This document shows positions 18,135 to 28,029 of a stretch of 64,000 nucleotides of DNA, piece after piece. The stretch lies in the NCBI RefSeq assembly GCF_036241575.1, contig NZ_CP108455.1, positions 6,617,001-6,681,000 on the forward strand. The letters are read 5' to 3'. Origin of the DNA: Streptomyces sp. NBC_01267 (lineage in GTDB: Bacteria; Actinomycetota; Actinomycetes; Streptomycetales; Streptomycetaceae). The position numbers were made by a program, and so were the translations under genes. Under the pieces are notes generated by a model. It was not told the DNA's origin. It searched no databases and was given only the letters and a program-made list of their open reading frames with translations. Position 1 is the first letter of the stretch, and each line of letters starts with the position of its first letter.

Positions 18135-19652
18135 TCAGCGGCACAGCAGCGCGGCGCGCAGGTCCAGCTTGTGGTCGAGGCGGGCGAGATCCCGTCCCGT
18201 GAGGGCCTGGACGCGTTCGATGCGGTAGTGGACGGTGTTGACGTGCAGATGCAGGGCTTCGGCGGTGCGGGCCCAGGAGCAGTTGTGCGCGAGGAAGACC
18301 TCCAGGGTGTGCAGCAGCATGTGGTGCGAGGCCGTGTCGCTCCGCGCGAGCGGCCCGAGGGTCGTGCCGCTGAAGATCGCCCGGACGTCGGCGGGGATGC
18401 CGGCCAGGAGTGACTCCAGCGAGGAGAGTTCCTCGACGCTGGTCACGCGCCCGGTCGTCGGGGAGCTCTGCCGTGCCGCCGCCAGCGCGTAACGGGCCTG
18501 GGTGAGGGCGGCGTGGAGTCCGGTGGGCTCCGTGGTGACGGCGCTGACGCCGGCGTACAGGGGAGTCTCGGGCCGACAGCCGTGCAGCAGGGACCAGGGC
18601 TCGCCCAGCGAGAGGGCGCTCTCGACGTCACTCCGTACGACGGCGACGGCTTCCGCGTCCGGCGTGGTGCCGACCGCGAAGACCGGGGAAGGGAGGTGCT
18701 GAAGTGCCTCTCCGAGCGCCTCCTCGGCGCCACTGCCCGCGAGCCGCCCGCCGGTGGTCGTGACCACCACCCGCCAGGGTCCCCGGGCCAGCGGCCCGCA
18801 GGATTCAAGGGCGTTCGCCAGAGCTCCGGTACCGGCGTCCCCCCTGCTGACGAGGGCGACCAGGTCCTGCCCGGTCCGGCGCCGGCCCGAGTGCCTGCGA
18901 TGGTGATGGTGGCGGTACTGGCCGATGACCTCGGCTGTCTCGTGCAGGGCCCGGGGAGGCGCCCCGCCGGCCTCCGGCACATGGAGGTACCAGGCGTCGT
19001 ACGGGGTGGTCTCGGCCTGGACCCGCAGCGTTTCGCCGGTGAGGCTGCGCAGGTTCTCCACGGCCCGCGCCGCCGTCAGCTCGGGGGCCGACGCGGTGCG
19101 GGCGATCGTGCGCCCGGTGCTGGTGAGCACGTAGCACGGCGGCGTACCGAACGGGGCGAGCGCCCGCCCGAGGATCTCACCGGCGTCGGTGCCGAGATCG
19201 ACGAGGCGGCCGAGATCGCTGCGTACGTTCTCCGGCAGGGCGAAGTGGTCCGCCGGGCGGCGGCTGAGGTCGCCCCACTGGCGCCGGTACACGACGTCGG
19301 TGACGGCCCGGAAGCTGGTGCGCGCCGGCACGGCCAGCAGCGCGATGCCGTGCTCACGGCAGGAGTTGACGATGTCGACGGGAACGGCGCCGTGGGTCTC
19401 CTCCCCGGCGAGCAGCGCGGTGGCTCCGGCCTCCGCCAGTGCGGAGACGAAGCGCTCGGTCCTCACCCGGCCGTGCGCTTCGTTCCACCACACCAGACCG
19501 CTGAGCACGATCTCTCCGGGCTGGAGAAAACGGGCGGGATCCTCCAGGTCGGTCGCGGTCACGCCGCTGATCACCTGGCTGAGCAGATTCTCGCCACCCC
19601 AGACGAGGGTGAGATCGAGCCCCTCGATCTGGAGGAGGTCTCCGACGTGCAT
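18135..19652 (-). CDS. PucR family transcriptional regulator
   Basis: 505 residues. N-terminal PucR domain (about 1-120, beginning MHVGDLLQIEGLDLTLVWGG), a middle region, and a C-terminal PucR helix-turn-helix (NCSWARTAEALHLHVNTVHYR near 460-485). PucR proteins sense purine catabolites and control xanthine dehydrogenase and uricase genes. This gene is divergent from the molybdenum hydroxylase operon at 19882, so direct control through the shared 229-base gap is likely. Confidence 0.88.
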   Translation of the reverse strand: MHVGDLLQIEGLDLTLVWGGENLLSQVISGVTATDLEDPARFLQPGEIVLSGLVWWNEAHGRVRTERFVSALAEAGATALLAGEETHGAVPVDIVNSCREHGIALLAVPARTSFRAVTDVVYRRQWGDLSRRPADHFALPENVRSDLGRLVDLGTDAGEILGRALAPFGTPPCYVLTSTGRTIARTASAPELTAARAVENLRSLTGETLRVQAETTPYDAWYLHVPEAGGAPPRALHETAEVIGQYRHHHHRRHSGRRRTGQDLVALVSRGDAGTGALANALESCGPLARGPWRVVVTTTGGRLAGSGAEEALGEALQHLPSPVFAVGTTPDAEAVAVVRSDVESALSLGEPWSLLHGCRPETPLYAGVSAVTTEPTGLHAALTQARYALAAARQSSPTTGRVTSVEELSSLESLLAGIPADVRAIFSGTTLGPLARSDTASHHMLLHTLEVFLAHNCSWARTAEALHLHVNTVHYRIERVQALTGRDLARLDHKLDLRAALLCR

Positions 19653-19881
19653 GCGCTGACTCCTTGTACGGCCACCGGACAGTGCTCCGGCTTCTCACAT
19701 CCACGAGGTGGACGCGAGTCGGGCCATCGTAAATGCAAGGGACAAGAAGGAGAATCCTCTTGGTTGATCCACCAGGACGGGGTCGGCCGGGCTGGAGATT
19801 TTCCGTGTTGCGCACCAGTCGTTTTCGGCCTCCGGTCCCGCTTCACTGAGCAGGCAAGCAGCAGCCGACGGCGGTGGAGAC
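19653..19881. promoter_or_regulatory. Divergent control region pucR / molybdenum hydroxylase
   Basis: This gap is richer in AT than its neighbours (for example AAATGCAAGGGACAAG around 19731) and must hold both promoters. No clear symmetrical operator could be picked out by eye. Confidence 0.4.
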
Positions 19882-20706
19882 ATGGATCTGAACACGGTTC
19901 TCGACATCCGGGACGCACGCGGTCACGAGCCCTGGCGTCCGGGCGACGCCTGGCTCGGTGGCGGAACGTACCTCTTCTCCGAACCCCAGCCGCATCTGCG
20001 GCGGTTGGTGGACCTGAGCCGGACGGGCTGGGAGCCGCTCCGGACGCTGCCCGACCACTCGGTGGAGATCGCAGCCACGTGCACGATCGCGCAGCTGTCC
20101 CGGTTCGGGCGGACGCTCGATGCGACGGCCGCCCCCCTCATCGAGCAGTGCTGCCGGGCCTTCCTCGCCTCGTTCAAGATCTGGAACATGGCGACCGTCG
20201 GCGGGAACCTCTGCAACGCCCTGCCCGCCGGCCCGATGATCTCCCTCACCGCGGCCCTCGACGGCGAGTGCCTGCTCCAGGCCCAGGACGGATCGGTCCG
20301 GCAGGTGAGGACCACCGGCTTCGTCACCGGAGCCGGCCGCAAGGACCTGGCGGAGGGCGAGTTGCTGCGCTCGGTGACGATCCCCGCCCGCTCGCTGCGG
20401 TGCCGTACGGCTTTCCGGCAGGCGTCGCTCTACGGTCTCGGGCGTTCCGGCGCCCTCGTCATCGGGACGCTGGATCCGGTGGACGGTTCGCTGGCCGTGA
20501 CCCTCACGGCCGCGACCCGACGGCCGTTCCGCCTCTGGTTCGCCCTGCCGCCGGACCGGGCCGAGTTGCGTGCGGCGATCACGTCGGCCGTGGGCGACGC
20601 CGACTGGTTCGACGACATCCACGGGCTGCCCGAGTGGCGGCGGCACATGGCCTTCCACCTCGCCGAGCAGGTCCGTCACGAACTCACCCGGGACGGTGCG
20701 CGATGA
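19882..20706 (+). CDS. Molybdenum hydroxylase FAD subunit (xanthine dehydrogenase family)
   Basis: 274 residues of the CoxM/XdhB fold. The FAD-binding elements are visible as LGGGTYL near 25 and the second loop ATVGGNLCNALPAG near 110. It transfers electrons from the Fe-S centres to NAD or another acceptor. Its stop overlaps the next start (ATGA), so stoichiometric expression with the fused Fe-S/Mo subunit is expected. Purine oxidation is inferred from the adjacent PucR regulator. Confidence 0.87.
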   Translation: MDLNTVLDIRDARGHEPWRPGDAWLGGGTYLFSEPQPHLRRLVDLSRTGWEPLRTLPDHSVEIAATCTIAQLSRFGRTLDATAAPLIEQCCRAFLASFKIWNMATVGGNLCNALPAGPMISLTAALDGECLLQAQDGSVRQVRTTGFVTGAGRKDLAEGELLRSVTIPARSLRCRTAFRQASLYGLGRSGALVIGTLDPVDGSLAVTLTAATRRPFRLWFALPPDRAELRAAITSAVGDADWFDDIHGLPEWRRHMAFHLAEQVRHELTRDGAR

Positions 20707-23504
20707 GCTTCCACATCCAGGTCAACGACCAGCCCTTCGCAGCCGAGCCCCGTCCCGGCCAGTGTCTGCGTACGTATCTGCGCGAGCGCGGCTGGTTCGG
20801 CGTGAAGAAGGGCTGCGACGCCGGAGACTGCGGCGCCTGCACGGTCCATGTGGACGGCGAGCCGGTCCACAGCTGTCTCTATCCGGCCGTACGGGCACAG
20901 GGCCGGTCGGTCACCACCGTGGAGGGCCTGGCCGGGAAGGACGGCGAACTCCACCCCGTTCAGCAGAAGTTCCTGGACGCCCAGGGCTTCCAGTGCGGGT
21001 TCTGCACCGCGGGGTTCCTGATGACCACGGCCGCCCTCGAACAGGAGAAGGGGTGCGCCCACGACGACGGCAAACTGGACGACCTCCCTCGGGCCTTCAA
21101 GGGCAACATCTGCCGCTGCACCGGATATCGCGCCATCGAGGACGCCGTCCGCGGGGTGAAACACACCGAACGCCCCTGCGCCGGGCAGGCGGTGGGCAAG
21201 AGCCTCGGCGCCCCGGCCGGACCCCAGGTCGTGACGGGCACCGCCCGGTACACCTTCGACGTCGAGGTCCCCGGCCTCCTCCACATGAAGCTGCTGCGCT
21301 CCCCGCACCCGCACGCCCGCATCCTGGCCATCGACACCTCCGCCGCCCTCCGCGTCCCCGGCGTCCACGCCGTCCTCACCCACGAGGACGCCCCCGCCAC
21401 GCTGTACTCCAGTGCCCGGCACGAGCACCCCACCGCGGACCCCGACGACACCCGGGTCCTGGACGACACCGTCCGCTACATCGGCCAGCGCGTCGCCGCC
21501 GTCGTCGCGACGAGCGAGCAGGCGGCCGAAGAGGGCTGCCGACGGATCGAAGTGACCTACCAGGAGCTGCCGTTCGTCACCGATCCCGAGGAGGCCATGC
21601 GCACCGGCGCGCCCGTCATCCACGCCGGCAAGGGGCCGGAGGCGCGGATCGCCCGCGTCGAGAACAACGTGGCCGGTGAGGTGCACGGCGAGATCGGCTG
21701 CGTCGACGACGGATTCGCGGAAGCCGCGGTCGTCCACGAGGAGACCTTCCGTACACAGCGCGTCCAGCACGCCAGCCTCGAAACCCACGGCTGCGTCGCC
21801 TACTTCGAGCCGAAGGACGACAGCGCCGACGGCGCCGGCGAGCGGCTCACCGTGCGCTCCAGCACGCAGACCCCGTTCCTGACCCGGCGCGCGCTGTGCG
21901 CGCTCTACGGCCTTCCGGAGGACGAGGTCCGGGTGGTCGCGGGCCGGGTGGGCGGCGGCTTCGGCGGCAAACAGGAGATGCTGACCGAGGACATCGTCGT
22001 GCTCGCCGCGCTCAAGCTGCGCCGTCCGGTCAAGCTCGAATACACGCGTGCCGAGCAGTTCTACGGTGCCACCACCCGCCATCCGTTCACGATCCGCATC
22101 AAACTGGGCGCCCGTGCGGACGGCACGCTGACCGCGATCCAGATGCGCGTGGTCTCCAACACCGGCGCGTACGGCAACCACGGCCCTGCCGTGATGTTCC
22201 ACAGCGTCGGCGAGTCCTTCGCCGTCTACCGGGCCCCGCACAAGAAGGTCGACGCGTACTCCGTCTACACCAACGGCGTTCCCGCGGGCGCCTTCCGTGG
22301 CTACGGCCTGGGCCAGGTCACCTTCGCCGTCGAGTCCGCCATGGACGAGCTGGCCCGCCGCCTGGACATGGACCCGCTCGCCTTCCGGGAGAAGAACATC
22401 ATCGGCCCCGGCGATCACATGGCCAGTCCGATCGGCGAGGAGGAGGACCTGCACATCGCCTCGTACGGCCTCGCCCAGTGTCTGTCGATCGTCCGCCAGG
22501 CCATCGCGGACGACCGGAGCGCCGACGACGTACCGGAGGGGTGGCTCACCGGCCAGGGCACGGCCATGGCGATGATCGCGACCGGCCCGCCCGGCGGCCA
22601 CTACGCCGACGCGACGGTCAGCCTCCTCGCCGACGGGACGTACGACATCGCCGTCGGCACGGCGGAGTTCGGCAACGGCACCACCACCGTCCACAAGCAG
22701 ATCACCGCGGGCGCCCTCGACACCACGGTGGACCGGATCGCCATCCGCCAGTCCGACACCGACGTCGTCCGCCACGACACCGGGGCCTTCGGCTCGGCCG
22801 GTACGGTCGTGGCCGGCAAGGCGGTCCTGCTGGCCGCGGAGGCCCTGGCCGGGCGCCTGAAGACCTTCGCGGCCCGGTACACCGGAGTGGCCCGCCACCT
22901 GTGCACGCTCGGCGCGGAGGCGTTCGACTGCGCCGGCCGCACCGTCACGCTGAAGGAACTCCACGAGGCGGCCCGCGCCCAGGGGGCGCAGCACGAGACC
23001 ACGGCGGAGGGCCACTGGGGCGGCAGCCCGCGTTCCGTGGCTTTCAACGCCCAGTGGTTCCGGATCGCCGTCGACCCGGACACGGGCGAGATGAAGATCC
23101 TGCGCAGCGTCCACGCGGCCGACGCCGGCAAGGTCATGAACCCTCTGCAGTGCCGGGGGCAGATCGAGGGCGGTGTCGCCCAGGCGTTGGGCGCCACGCT
23201 CTTCGAGACCGTACGGCTCGACGAGCGCGGTGAAGTAACCACGGCGGCGTTCCGGCGCTATCGCCTCCCGCAGTACGCCGATGTACCACGGACCGAGGTC
23301 CACTTCATGGAGACGACCGACGCGATCGGCCCGCTCGGAGCCAAGTCGATGAGCGAGAGCCCCTTCAACCCGGTGGCCCCCGCCTTCGCCAACGCGCTGC
23401 ACGACGCCACCGGCATCCGTTTCACCGAGATGCCCGTGACCCGGGACCGCGTCTGGCTGGCGATGGACCGGCGGGCAGGGCGGCGGGCCGGTCCGGTGGC
23501 GTAG
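20703..23504 (+). CDS. Fused [2Fe-2S] and molybdopterin subunit of a xanthine dehydrogenase-type enzyme
   Basis: 933 residues. Residues 1-165 form the two-cluster Fe-S subunit with GCDAGDCGACTV, QCGFCTAGF and ICRCTGY. After a linker near 165-185 the molybdenum domain starts (GTARYTFDVEVPGLLHMKLL) and runs to the end with GRVGGGFGGKQ and PAGAFRGYGLGQ. The catalytic Glu region is expected near PLGAKSMSESP. These subunits are normally separate genes in bacteria; here they are one polypeptide, with the FAD subunit kept separate. No XdhC maturation gene is visible. Confidence 0.88.
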   Translation: MSFHIQVNDQPFAAEPRPGQCLRTYLRERGWFGVKKGCDAGDCGACTVHVDGEPVHSCLYPAVRAQGRSVTTVEGLAGKDGELHPVQQKFLDAQGFQCGFCTAGFLMTTAALEQEKGCAHDDGKLDDLPRAFKGNICRCTGYRAIEDAVRGVKHTERPCAGQAVGKSLGAPAGPQVVTGTARYTFDVEVPGLLHMKLLRSPHPHARILAIDTSAALRVPGVHAVLTHEDAPATLYSSARHEHPTADPDDTRVLDDTVRYIGQRVAAVVATSEQAAEEGCRRIEVTYQELPFVTDPEEAMRTGAPVIHAGKGPEARIARVENNVAGEVHGEIGCVDDGFAEAAVVHEETFRTQRVQHASLETHGCVAYFEPKDDSADGAGERLTVRSSTQTPFLTRRALCALYGLPEDEVRVVAGRVGGGFGGKQEMLTEDIVVLAALKLRRPVKLEYTRAEQFYGATTRHPFTIRIKLGARADGTLTAIQMRVVSNTGAYGNHGPAVMFHSVGESFAVYRAPHKKVDAYSVYTNGVPAGAFRGYGLGQVTFAVESAMDELARRLDMDPLAFREKNIIGPGDHMASPIGEEEDLHIASYGLAQCLSIVRQAIADDRSADDVPEGWLTGQGTAMAMIATGPPGGHYADATVSLLADGTYDIAVGTAEFGNGTTTVHKQITAGALDTTVDRIAIRQSDTDVVRHDTGAFGSAGTVVAGKAVLLAAEALAGRLKTFAARYTGVARHLCTLGAEAFDCAGRTVTLKELHEAARAQGAQHETTAEGHWGGSPRSVAFNAQWFRIAVDPDTGEMKILRSVHAADAGKVMNPLQCRGQIEGGVAQALGATLFETVRLDERGEVTTAAFRRYRLPQYADVPRTEVHFMETTDAIGPLGAKSMSESPFNPVAPAFANALHDATGIRFTEMPVTRDRVWLAMDRRAGRRAGPVA

Positions 23505-23585
23505 CCGAGCGCCGGGTCCGGGCGAGCGGCTCGGCCCGTGCGGTGACAACCGCCGCTCGGTGTTCGCCGCGTGCGGTGAACGTGA

Positions 23586-23621
23586 CAGTGCCCCGGAGCC
23601 CACGGGGGCGCCGGGGCACTG
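23586..23621. terminator. Hairpin between convergent genes
   Basis: CAGTGCCCCGG at 23586-23596 and its exact complement CCGGGGCACTG at 23611-23621 form an 11-bp stem with a 14-base loop. It lies between the hydroxylase operon and the convergent secreted protein. There is no U tract, as usual in Streptomyces. Confidence 0.75.
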
Positions 23622-23641
23622 CCGGACGGGAGGCCCGCCGG

Positions 23642-24058
23642 TCAGCGCACGGTCACGTAGAAGACCGGGGAGGCCGTGCTCCCGCTGACGATGCGCAGCT
23701 GGTTCTTGCCCTTGATGCCGAGCTCGACGCGCAGCGAGTAGCTGCCGTTGCGGTTGACGGGCGCAGAGGCGGGCAGGGTGACCCACTTGGCGCCCTGCTT
23801 CTGCTGCAGGGTCACCTTGGAGCCCGCCTTGAGGCCGGTCGTGGTGCCCGTCACGCGGAAGAGCTGCCAGGCCTTCACGGAGCTCACCGACGGCTTCGCG
23901 GTGATGGTGGCCTTCGCGGCGACGGTCTGCTGCGCGACGGTCGCGCTGGGCGCGGGCGAGGAGTCGGCCATCGCGGCGGTACCTGCCAGGGCGACGGTTG
24001 CGGCGGCGAGCGTGCTGACGGCAGCGATGCGCAGGGAGTGCCGCTTGGTGATGATCAT
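23642..24058 (-). CDS. Small secreted protein with Ig-like/beta domain
   Basis: 138 residues. Signal peptide at about 1-31 (LAAATVALAGTAAMA), then a single beta-rich domain (TGTTTGLKAGSKVTLQQKQ, NGSYSLRVELGIKGKNQLRIVSG). No Cys and no enzymatic motif. It resembles small extracellular domain proteins common in Streptomyces. GAAAGGAACACTC precedes the ATG at 24058. Function unknown. Confidence 0.75.
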   Translation of the reverse strand: MIITKRHSLRIAAVSTLAAATVALAGTAAMADSSPAPSATVAQQTVAAKATITAKPSVSSVKAWQLFRVTGTTTGLKAGSKVTLQQKQGAKWVTLPASAPVNRNGSYSLRVELGIKGKNQLRIVSGSTASPVFYVTVR

Positions 24059-24386
24059 GAGTGTTCCTTTCGAGGAGCTCTGATTTCACGCAATGGTGAG
24101 ACAAATACCGTTGGTGTGGGTCTCACATCAAAAGACGACGTGTGGCCCGCATGCGTTGTTGGCGTTGTGTCACCGTCATGTAACAGGCTGGCCCGGCCCT
24201 CAGTGCCCGGCTCCCGGCTTCCGGCCCCCGGTCGTGTGAACTTCTCGGAAGTCCCAGCCGCCGTCGGTGCCGTCGGTGTCTTCGGCGTACGGCGGGGCCT
24301 CGGCGTACTCGGCGTACTCGGTGGCCTTCCGGTGAGGCCGGGGCCGGGGCGCTCGTGAACGCCCCGGCCCTCCTCACGCCTCTCGG
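24059..24386. other. Intergenic region with promoter of the secreted protein and metE terminator
   Basis: The right part holds the metE terminator hairpin. The left part is AT-richer and should carry the promoter for the secreted protein. A short tandem CGGCGTACT occurs near 24301. No further gene is seen. Confidence 0.5.
24341..24370 (-). terminator. metE terminator hairpin
   Basis: GGGCCGGGGCG (24341-24351) and CGCCCCGGCCC (24360-24370) form a perfect 11-bp stem with an 8-base loop, just downstream of the metE stop on its strand. Confidence 0.75.
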
Positions 24387-26705
24387 TCAGGACGAGGGCA
24401 GCTCGCTGCGGACCGTGCGGGCCGCGGTGACCAGGTTCTCCAGAGACGCCCTGGTCTCGGGCCAACCACGGGTCTTCAGGCCGCAGTCGGGGTTGACCCA
24501 CAGCCGTTCGGCGGGAATGGCCCGCAGTCCCTTGCGGAGCAGCGCGGCAGCCTCGTCGGCGTCGGGCACGCGTGGGGAGTGGATGTCGTACACACCGGGG
24601 CCCGCCTCGCGCGGGTAGCCGTGGGCGGCGAGTTCACGGGCGACCTGCATGTGGGAACGGGCGGCCTCCAGGCTGATGACGTCGGCGTCGAGGTCGTCGA
24701 TGGCCTGGACGATGTCGCCGAACTCCGCGTAGCACATGTGGGTGTGGATCTGGGTGTCCGGACGCACCCCGCTGGTGGTGAGCCGGAACGACTCGGTGGC
24801 CCAGTCCAGGTACGCGGCACGGTCGGCGGTCCGCAGCGGCAGGGTCTCGCGCAGCGCGGGCTCATCGACCTGGATGACCGAACTGCCGCTCACTTCCAGG
24901 TCGTTCACCTCGTCGCGCAGGGCGAGAGCGACCTGCCGGGCGGTGTCGCCGAGTGGCTGGTCGTCGCGGACGAAGGACCAGGCGAGCATGGTGACGGGCC
25001 CGGTGAGCATGCCCTTGACCGGGCGGTCGGTGAGCGACTGGGCGTACGAGGTCCAGCGCACCGTCATCGGTTCGGGGCGGGAGATGTCGCCGGCCAGGAT
25101 CGGTGGGCGGACGTAGCGGGTGCCGTAGGACTGGACCCAGCCGTGCCGGGTGGCGAGGTAGCCGGTGAGCTGTTCGGCGAAGTACTGGACCATGTCGTTG
25201 CGTTCCGGCTCGCCGTGCACCAGGACGTCGATGCCGGTCATCTCCTGGAAGGAGATGACCTCACCGATCTCGGCCCTGATCCGCTCCTCGTAACCGGCCG
25301 TGTCGATCCGGCCCGCACGCAGGTCGGCGCGGGCCGTGCGCAGTTCATCGGTCTGCGGGAACGAGCCGATGGTGGTCGTCGGCAGCAACGGCAGCCCGAG
25401 GTGGGCCCGTTGGGCGGCGGCCCGCGCGGTGTACGGCTGGGAGCGGCGGCCGTCGGCGTCGGTGACGGCGGCGGCCCTGGCGCGTACGGCCGGGTCGTGG
25501 GTGAGGGGGGAGGCCGCCCGGGAGGCGAGAGCGGCCCGGTTGGCGGCGAGTTCCGCGGTGATGGCGCCGGTGCCCTGTGCCAGCCCCTTGGTCAGGGTGA
25601 CGATCTCGGCGGTCTTCTGCCGGGCGAAGGCGAGCCAGCGAAGGATCTGCGGTTCGATGTCCCTCTCGGGCGCCGTGTCGAGCGGGACGTGCAGCAGGGA
25701 GCAGGAGGCAGCCACGTCGACCCGGTCGGCGAGGCCGAGAAGAGTGGCGAGGGTGGCCAGCGACTTCTCGTGGTCGTTGATCCAGACATTGCGGCCGTCG
25801 ACGACCCCTGCGACGAGCCGCTTGCCGGGCAGCCCGCCGACGGCGGCGAGGTCTTCGAGGTTGGCGGCGGCAGCGTCCGTGAAGTCCAGCGCCAGACCGT
25901 CCACCGGGGCTTTCGCCAGTACGGGGAGCGCCTCGCCGAGCCGGTCGAAGTAGGAGGCGACGAGCAACTTGGGCCGGTCGCTCAGGCCGCCGAGCTCGCG
26001 GTAGGCGTGGGCGGCGGCGCCCAGCTCGGCCGGGGAACGGTCCTGGACCAGTGCGGGCTCGTCGAGCTGTACCCACTGCGCGCCGGCGGCCCGCAGATCG
26101 GCGAGTACCTCGGCGTAGACCGGCAACAGCCGGTCCAGCAGGGTGAGCGGCTCGAAATCGGCGGCCACCCCGGGGGCGGGTTTGGCGAGCAGGAGATAGG
26201 TGACGGGGCCGACCAGCACGGGCCGGGCGGTGTGTCCGAGCGCGAGGGCTTCCGTCAGCTCGGTGACCTGCTTGGTGGAGTCGGTGGTGAAGACGGTGTC
26301 CGGGCCGAGTTCGGGGACGAGGTAGTGGTAGTTGGTGTCGAACCACTTGGTCATCTCCAGCGGCGCCACGTCCTGGGTGCCGCGGGCCATCGCGAAGTAG
26401 CCGTCGAGTGCGTCGGCGGTGACGGCCTCGCGGTGCCTCCGGGGCACGGCGCCGACCATGACGCTGGTGTCCAGGACGTGGTCGTAGTACGAGAAGTCGC
26501 CTGTGGGCACCTCGTGGACACCGGCATCCGCCAGTTGACGCCAGTTGGACCGGCGCAGACCGGCCGCAGTCTCCCGGAGGGCGTCGGCGGTGACCCGGCC
26601 CTTCCAGTAACCCTCGATGGCCTTCTTCAGTTCCCGGTTCGGGCCCTGGCGGGGGTAGCCGTACACGGTGGCCCGTGCTGCCGCGGCTGCGGACTTCGCT
26701 GTCAC
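24387..26705 (-). CDS. metE: Cobalamin-independent methionine synthase
   Basis: 772 residues, full MetE length. Both TIM-barrel halves are present. The C-terminal half carries the zinc and homocysteine elements [16 protein letters not shown] and [11 protein letters not shown]. It transfers the methyl group of 5-methyl-tetrahydropteroyl-polyglutamate to homocysteine. The GTG start at 26705 has GAAGGAG at good spacing. A cobalamin riboswitch in the leader should shut the gene off when B12 is available, leaving methionine synthesis to MetH. Confidence 0.97.
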   Translation of the reverse strand: MTAKSAAAAARATVYGYPRQGPNRELKKAIEGYWKGRVTADALRETAAGLRRSNWRQLADAGVHEVPTGDFSYYDHVLDTSVMVGAVPRRHREAVTADALDGYFAMARGTQDVAPLEMTKWFDTNYHYLVPELGPDTVFTTDSTKQVTELTEALALGHTARPVLVGPVTYLLLAKPAPGVAADFEPLTLLDRLLPVYAEVLADLRAAGAQWVQLDEPALVQDRSPAELGAAAHAYRELGGLSDRPKLLVASYFDRLGEALPVLAKAPVDGLALDFTDAAAANLEDLAAVGGLPGKRLVAGVVDGRNVWINDHEKSLATLATLLGLADRVDVAASCSLLHVPLDTAPERDIEPQILRWLAFARQKTAEIVTLTKGLAQGTGAITAELAANRAALASRAASPLTHDPAVRARAAAVTDADGRRSQPYTARAAAQRAHLGLPLLPTTTIGSFPQTDELRTARADLRAGRIDTAGYEERIRAEIGEVISFQEMTGIDVLVHGEPERNDMVQYFAEQLTGYLATRHGWVQSYGTRYVRPPILAGDISRPEPMTVRWTSYAQSLTDRPVKGMLTGPVTMLAWSFVRDDQPLGDTARQVALALRDEVNDLEVSGSSVIQVDEPALRETLPLRTADRAAYLDWATESFRLTTSGVRPDTQIHTHMCYAEFGDIVQAIDDLDADVISLEAARSHMQVARELAAHGYPREAGPGVYDIHSPRVPDADEAAALLRKGLRAIPAERLWVNPDCGLKTRGWPETRASLENLVTAARTVRSELPSS

Positions 26706-26880
26706 GGAAATCTCCTTCGCGAGATGACTCCTTGAGATCCCGGAGACGGGACACGGACGCGAAGGGTAGCGAACCGGACAGATCGGTCGCGCCGTTGAGG
26801 CGCCCGTCCGTCTGGTGTGTACGCCGACCCGCCCACGAGGTCACCGGGATATCCGTACGCGAGGGATCGCGTACGGGCAA

Positions 26881-27085
26881 CGGGCAGGTCTTCGGACTCG
26901 CGGGCGCGTCCGCCGAGGCGGACACCTACTGGCCGTCGCTTCCCAGGTCCCGTCTCGGGTCCCAGTGCGTATGACGGCGGTCGTTCCCACTCACCGCTGC
27001 GGGGCAGTCCCGGATTCCCACCGGGTTCCCTCTTGCGACGCGCCTGCCTGGCGGACAGGGCGAACCAGCTGCACGGGCCAGACTA
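26881..27085 (-). ncRNA. Cobalamin riboswitch in the metE leader
   Basis: Read on the minus strand, the conserved core is present: GAGGGAACCCGGTGGGAATC, then ACTGCCCCGCAGCGG, then GGCCAGTAGGTGTC. The 3' B12 box reads GAGTCCGAAGACCTGCCCG. The element ends about 175 bases before the metE start. The intervening leader is the likely expression platform. Confidence 0.92.
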
Positions 27086-27391
27086 GAGGGTCGTTCGCCG
27101 CGTGGGCACCGCGGTTCACATTCCGGTACGTGAATTGAGACACCGGGCCGGTCCGGCGACCGGCGGGACCTGTGCGAAGAGGTTCCTCGAACTCGGCGTA
27201 GAGCGGATCCGGGCTGTCCGGCGAGTCCGCCCGCTCCCCGGACCGCCGTGTGCGGTGAGGGCGACGCGTGGCGGTTCCGCCAGCACCCGCAGGCCAAGGG
27301 CGAGGTCCATGAGGGCTACAGCTGCCTGGCTCGGGAACTCGTCGGCGGTCTCATGCGCTCCGTGAGAATCGGGGTGAGACTTCACCAGCCC
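27086..27391. other. Intergenic region between metE leader and the Rhs module
   Basis: Holds the metE promoter. On the minus strand a GTG-started frame at 27116-27385 (89 codons) has coding-like base composition in its first half (DEFPSQAAVALMDLALG) but a weak ribosome site and no recognised domain. It may be a gene remnant. Confidence 0.3.
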
Positions 27392-27934
27392 TTAGAATCC
27401 CAGAATTCCGCCAATGATTGCGAATACCAAGGCGATGAAGAAGCATGCGTCAGCGACCGGAGAGATTGTGAACCTAGTCGAAAACGGAGGTGGTACCGCT
27501 CCCTTCCGTCGTTTTTTCATGTGCCACTCGATGCGTTCTGCGGCGCGATTTGCCGATCCTACGAAAGTGTCAATCACTGATCCGCCGAATGCGGTAGAGT
27601 AGATCTCTTTACCTTCCCGTGTGACCAGATTGAGTGTCCCCCCGTTTCCTCCGCGTACTTCGATGATGCTGTTGTAGGGCACGGTGTGCGTCATCAGTGG
27701 ATTAATGACCGTCACGGTTACGGAACTCAGCGCAATGCGCGACCTCATGATGCGTCGGATAAGCGCGATGACGAAGAGGGAAACGGCTACGCCGATCGCC
27801 ATTCCGCCCTCGGGGTGGGAAGCGAAGCCAATGAGCAATCCTACCGATACGAGTCCGAATCCGGTGGTGCTGACCCAGGAGATTATCTTGAAAGACAGCC
27901 TCCATAGGATTTCATCCTCGCGTTTTTTCGGCAC
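27392..27934 (-). CDS. Membrane protein, candidate immunity protein for the Rhs toxin
   Basis: 180 residues from GTG at 27934, which has GGGAAGG five bases upstream. Two membrane helices occupy about 20-65. A beta-rich PH-like middle follows (VTVINPLMTHTVPYNSIIEVRGG). A last hydrophobic helix ends LVFAIIGGILGF. GC is clearly lower than in flanking genes. It lies directly downstream of the rhs gene on the same strand, the standard place for an immunity gene. The upstream extension to 28036 would overlap rhs and cross a hairpin, so the GTG start is preferred. The family is not recognised. Confidence 0.6.
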   Translation of the reverse strand: MPKKREDEILWRLSFKIISWVSTTGFGLVSVGLLIGFASHPEGGMAIGVAVSLFVIALIRRIMRSRIALSSVTVTVINPLMTHTVPYNSIIEVRGGNGGTLNLVTREGKEIYSTAFGGSVIDTFVGSANRAAERIEWHMKKRRKGAVPPPFSTRFTISPVADACFFIALVFAIIGGILGF

Positions 27935-27977
27935 GGTCGCCTTCCCTTTCTGGTGGTTGCGCGACTGTCGCGCAACT

Positions 27978-28019
27978 GGTGCGGGTGGGTGAGTGATGTT
28001 CATCTCACCCACCCGCACC
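27978..28019. terminator. Strong hairpin between rhs and the downstream gene
   Basis: A perfect 15-bp stem: GGTGCGGGTGGGTGA at 27978-27992 pairs with TCACCCACCCGCACC at 28005-28019. The loop contains a further GATG/CATC pairing. It begins about ten bases after the rhs stop and lies in front of the GTG of the candidate immunity gene. It may terminate or attenuate rhs transcription. Confidence 0.7.
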
Positions 28020-28029
28020 ATGATTTTGA

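Noticed and set aside
20676..24104. A 1142-codon open frame on the minus strand
   Set aside because: It is antisense to the molybdenum hydroxylase gene, which has clear Fe-S and Mo motifs; the reverse frame has none.
24290..24330. CRISPR-like or other array from repeated CGGCGTACT
   Set aside because: Only two to three adjacent copies without spacers. No CRISPR array or cas gene was seen anywhere in the window.
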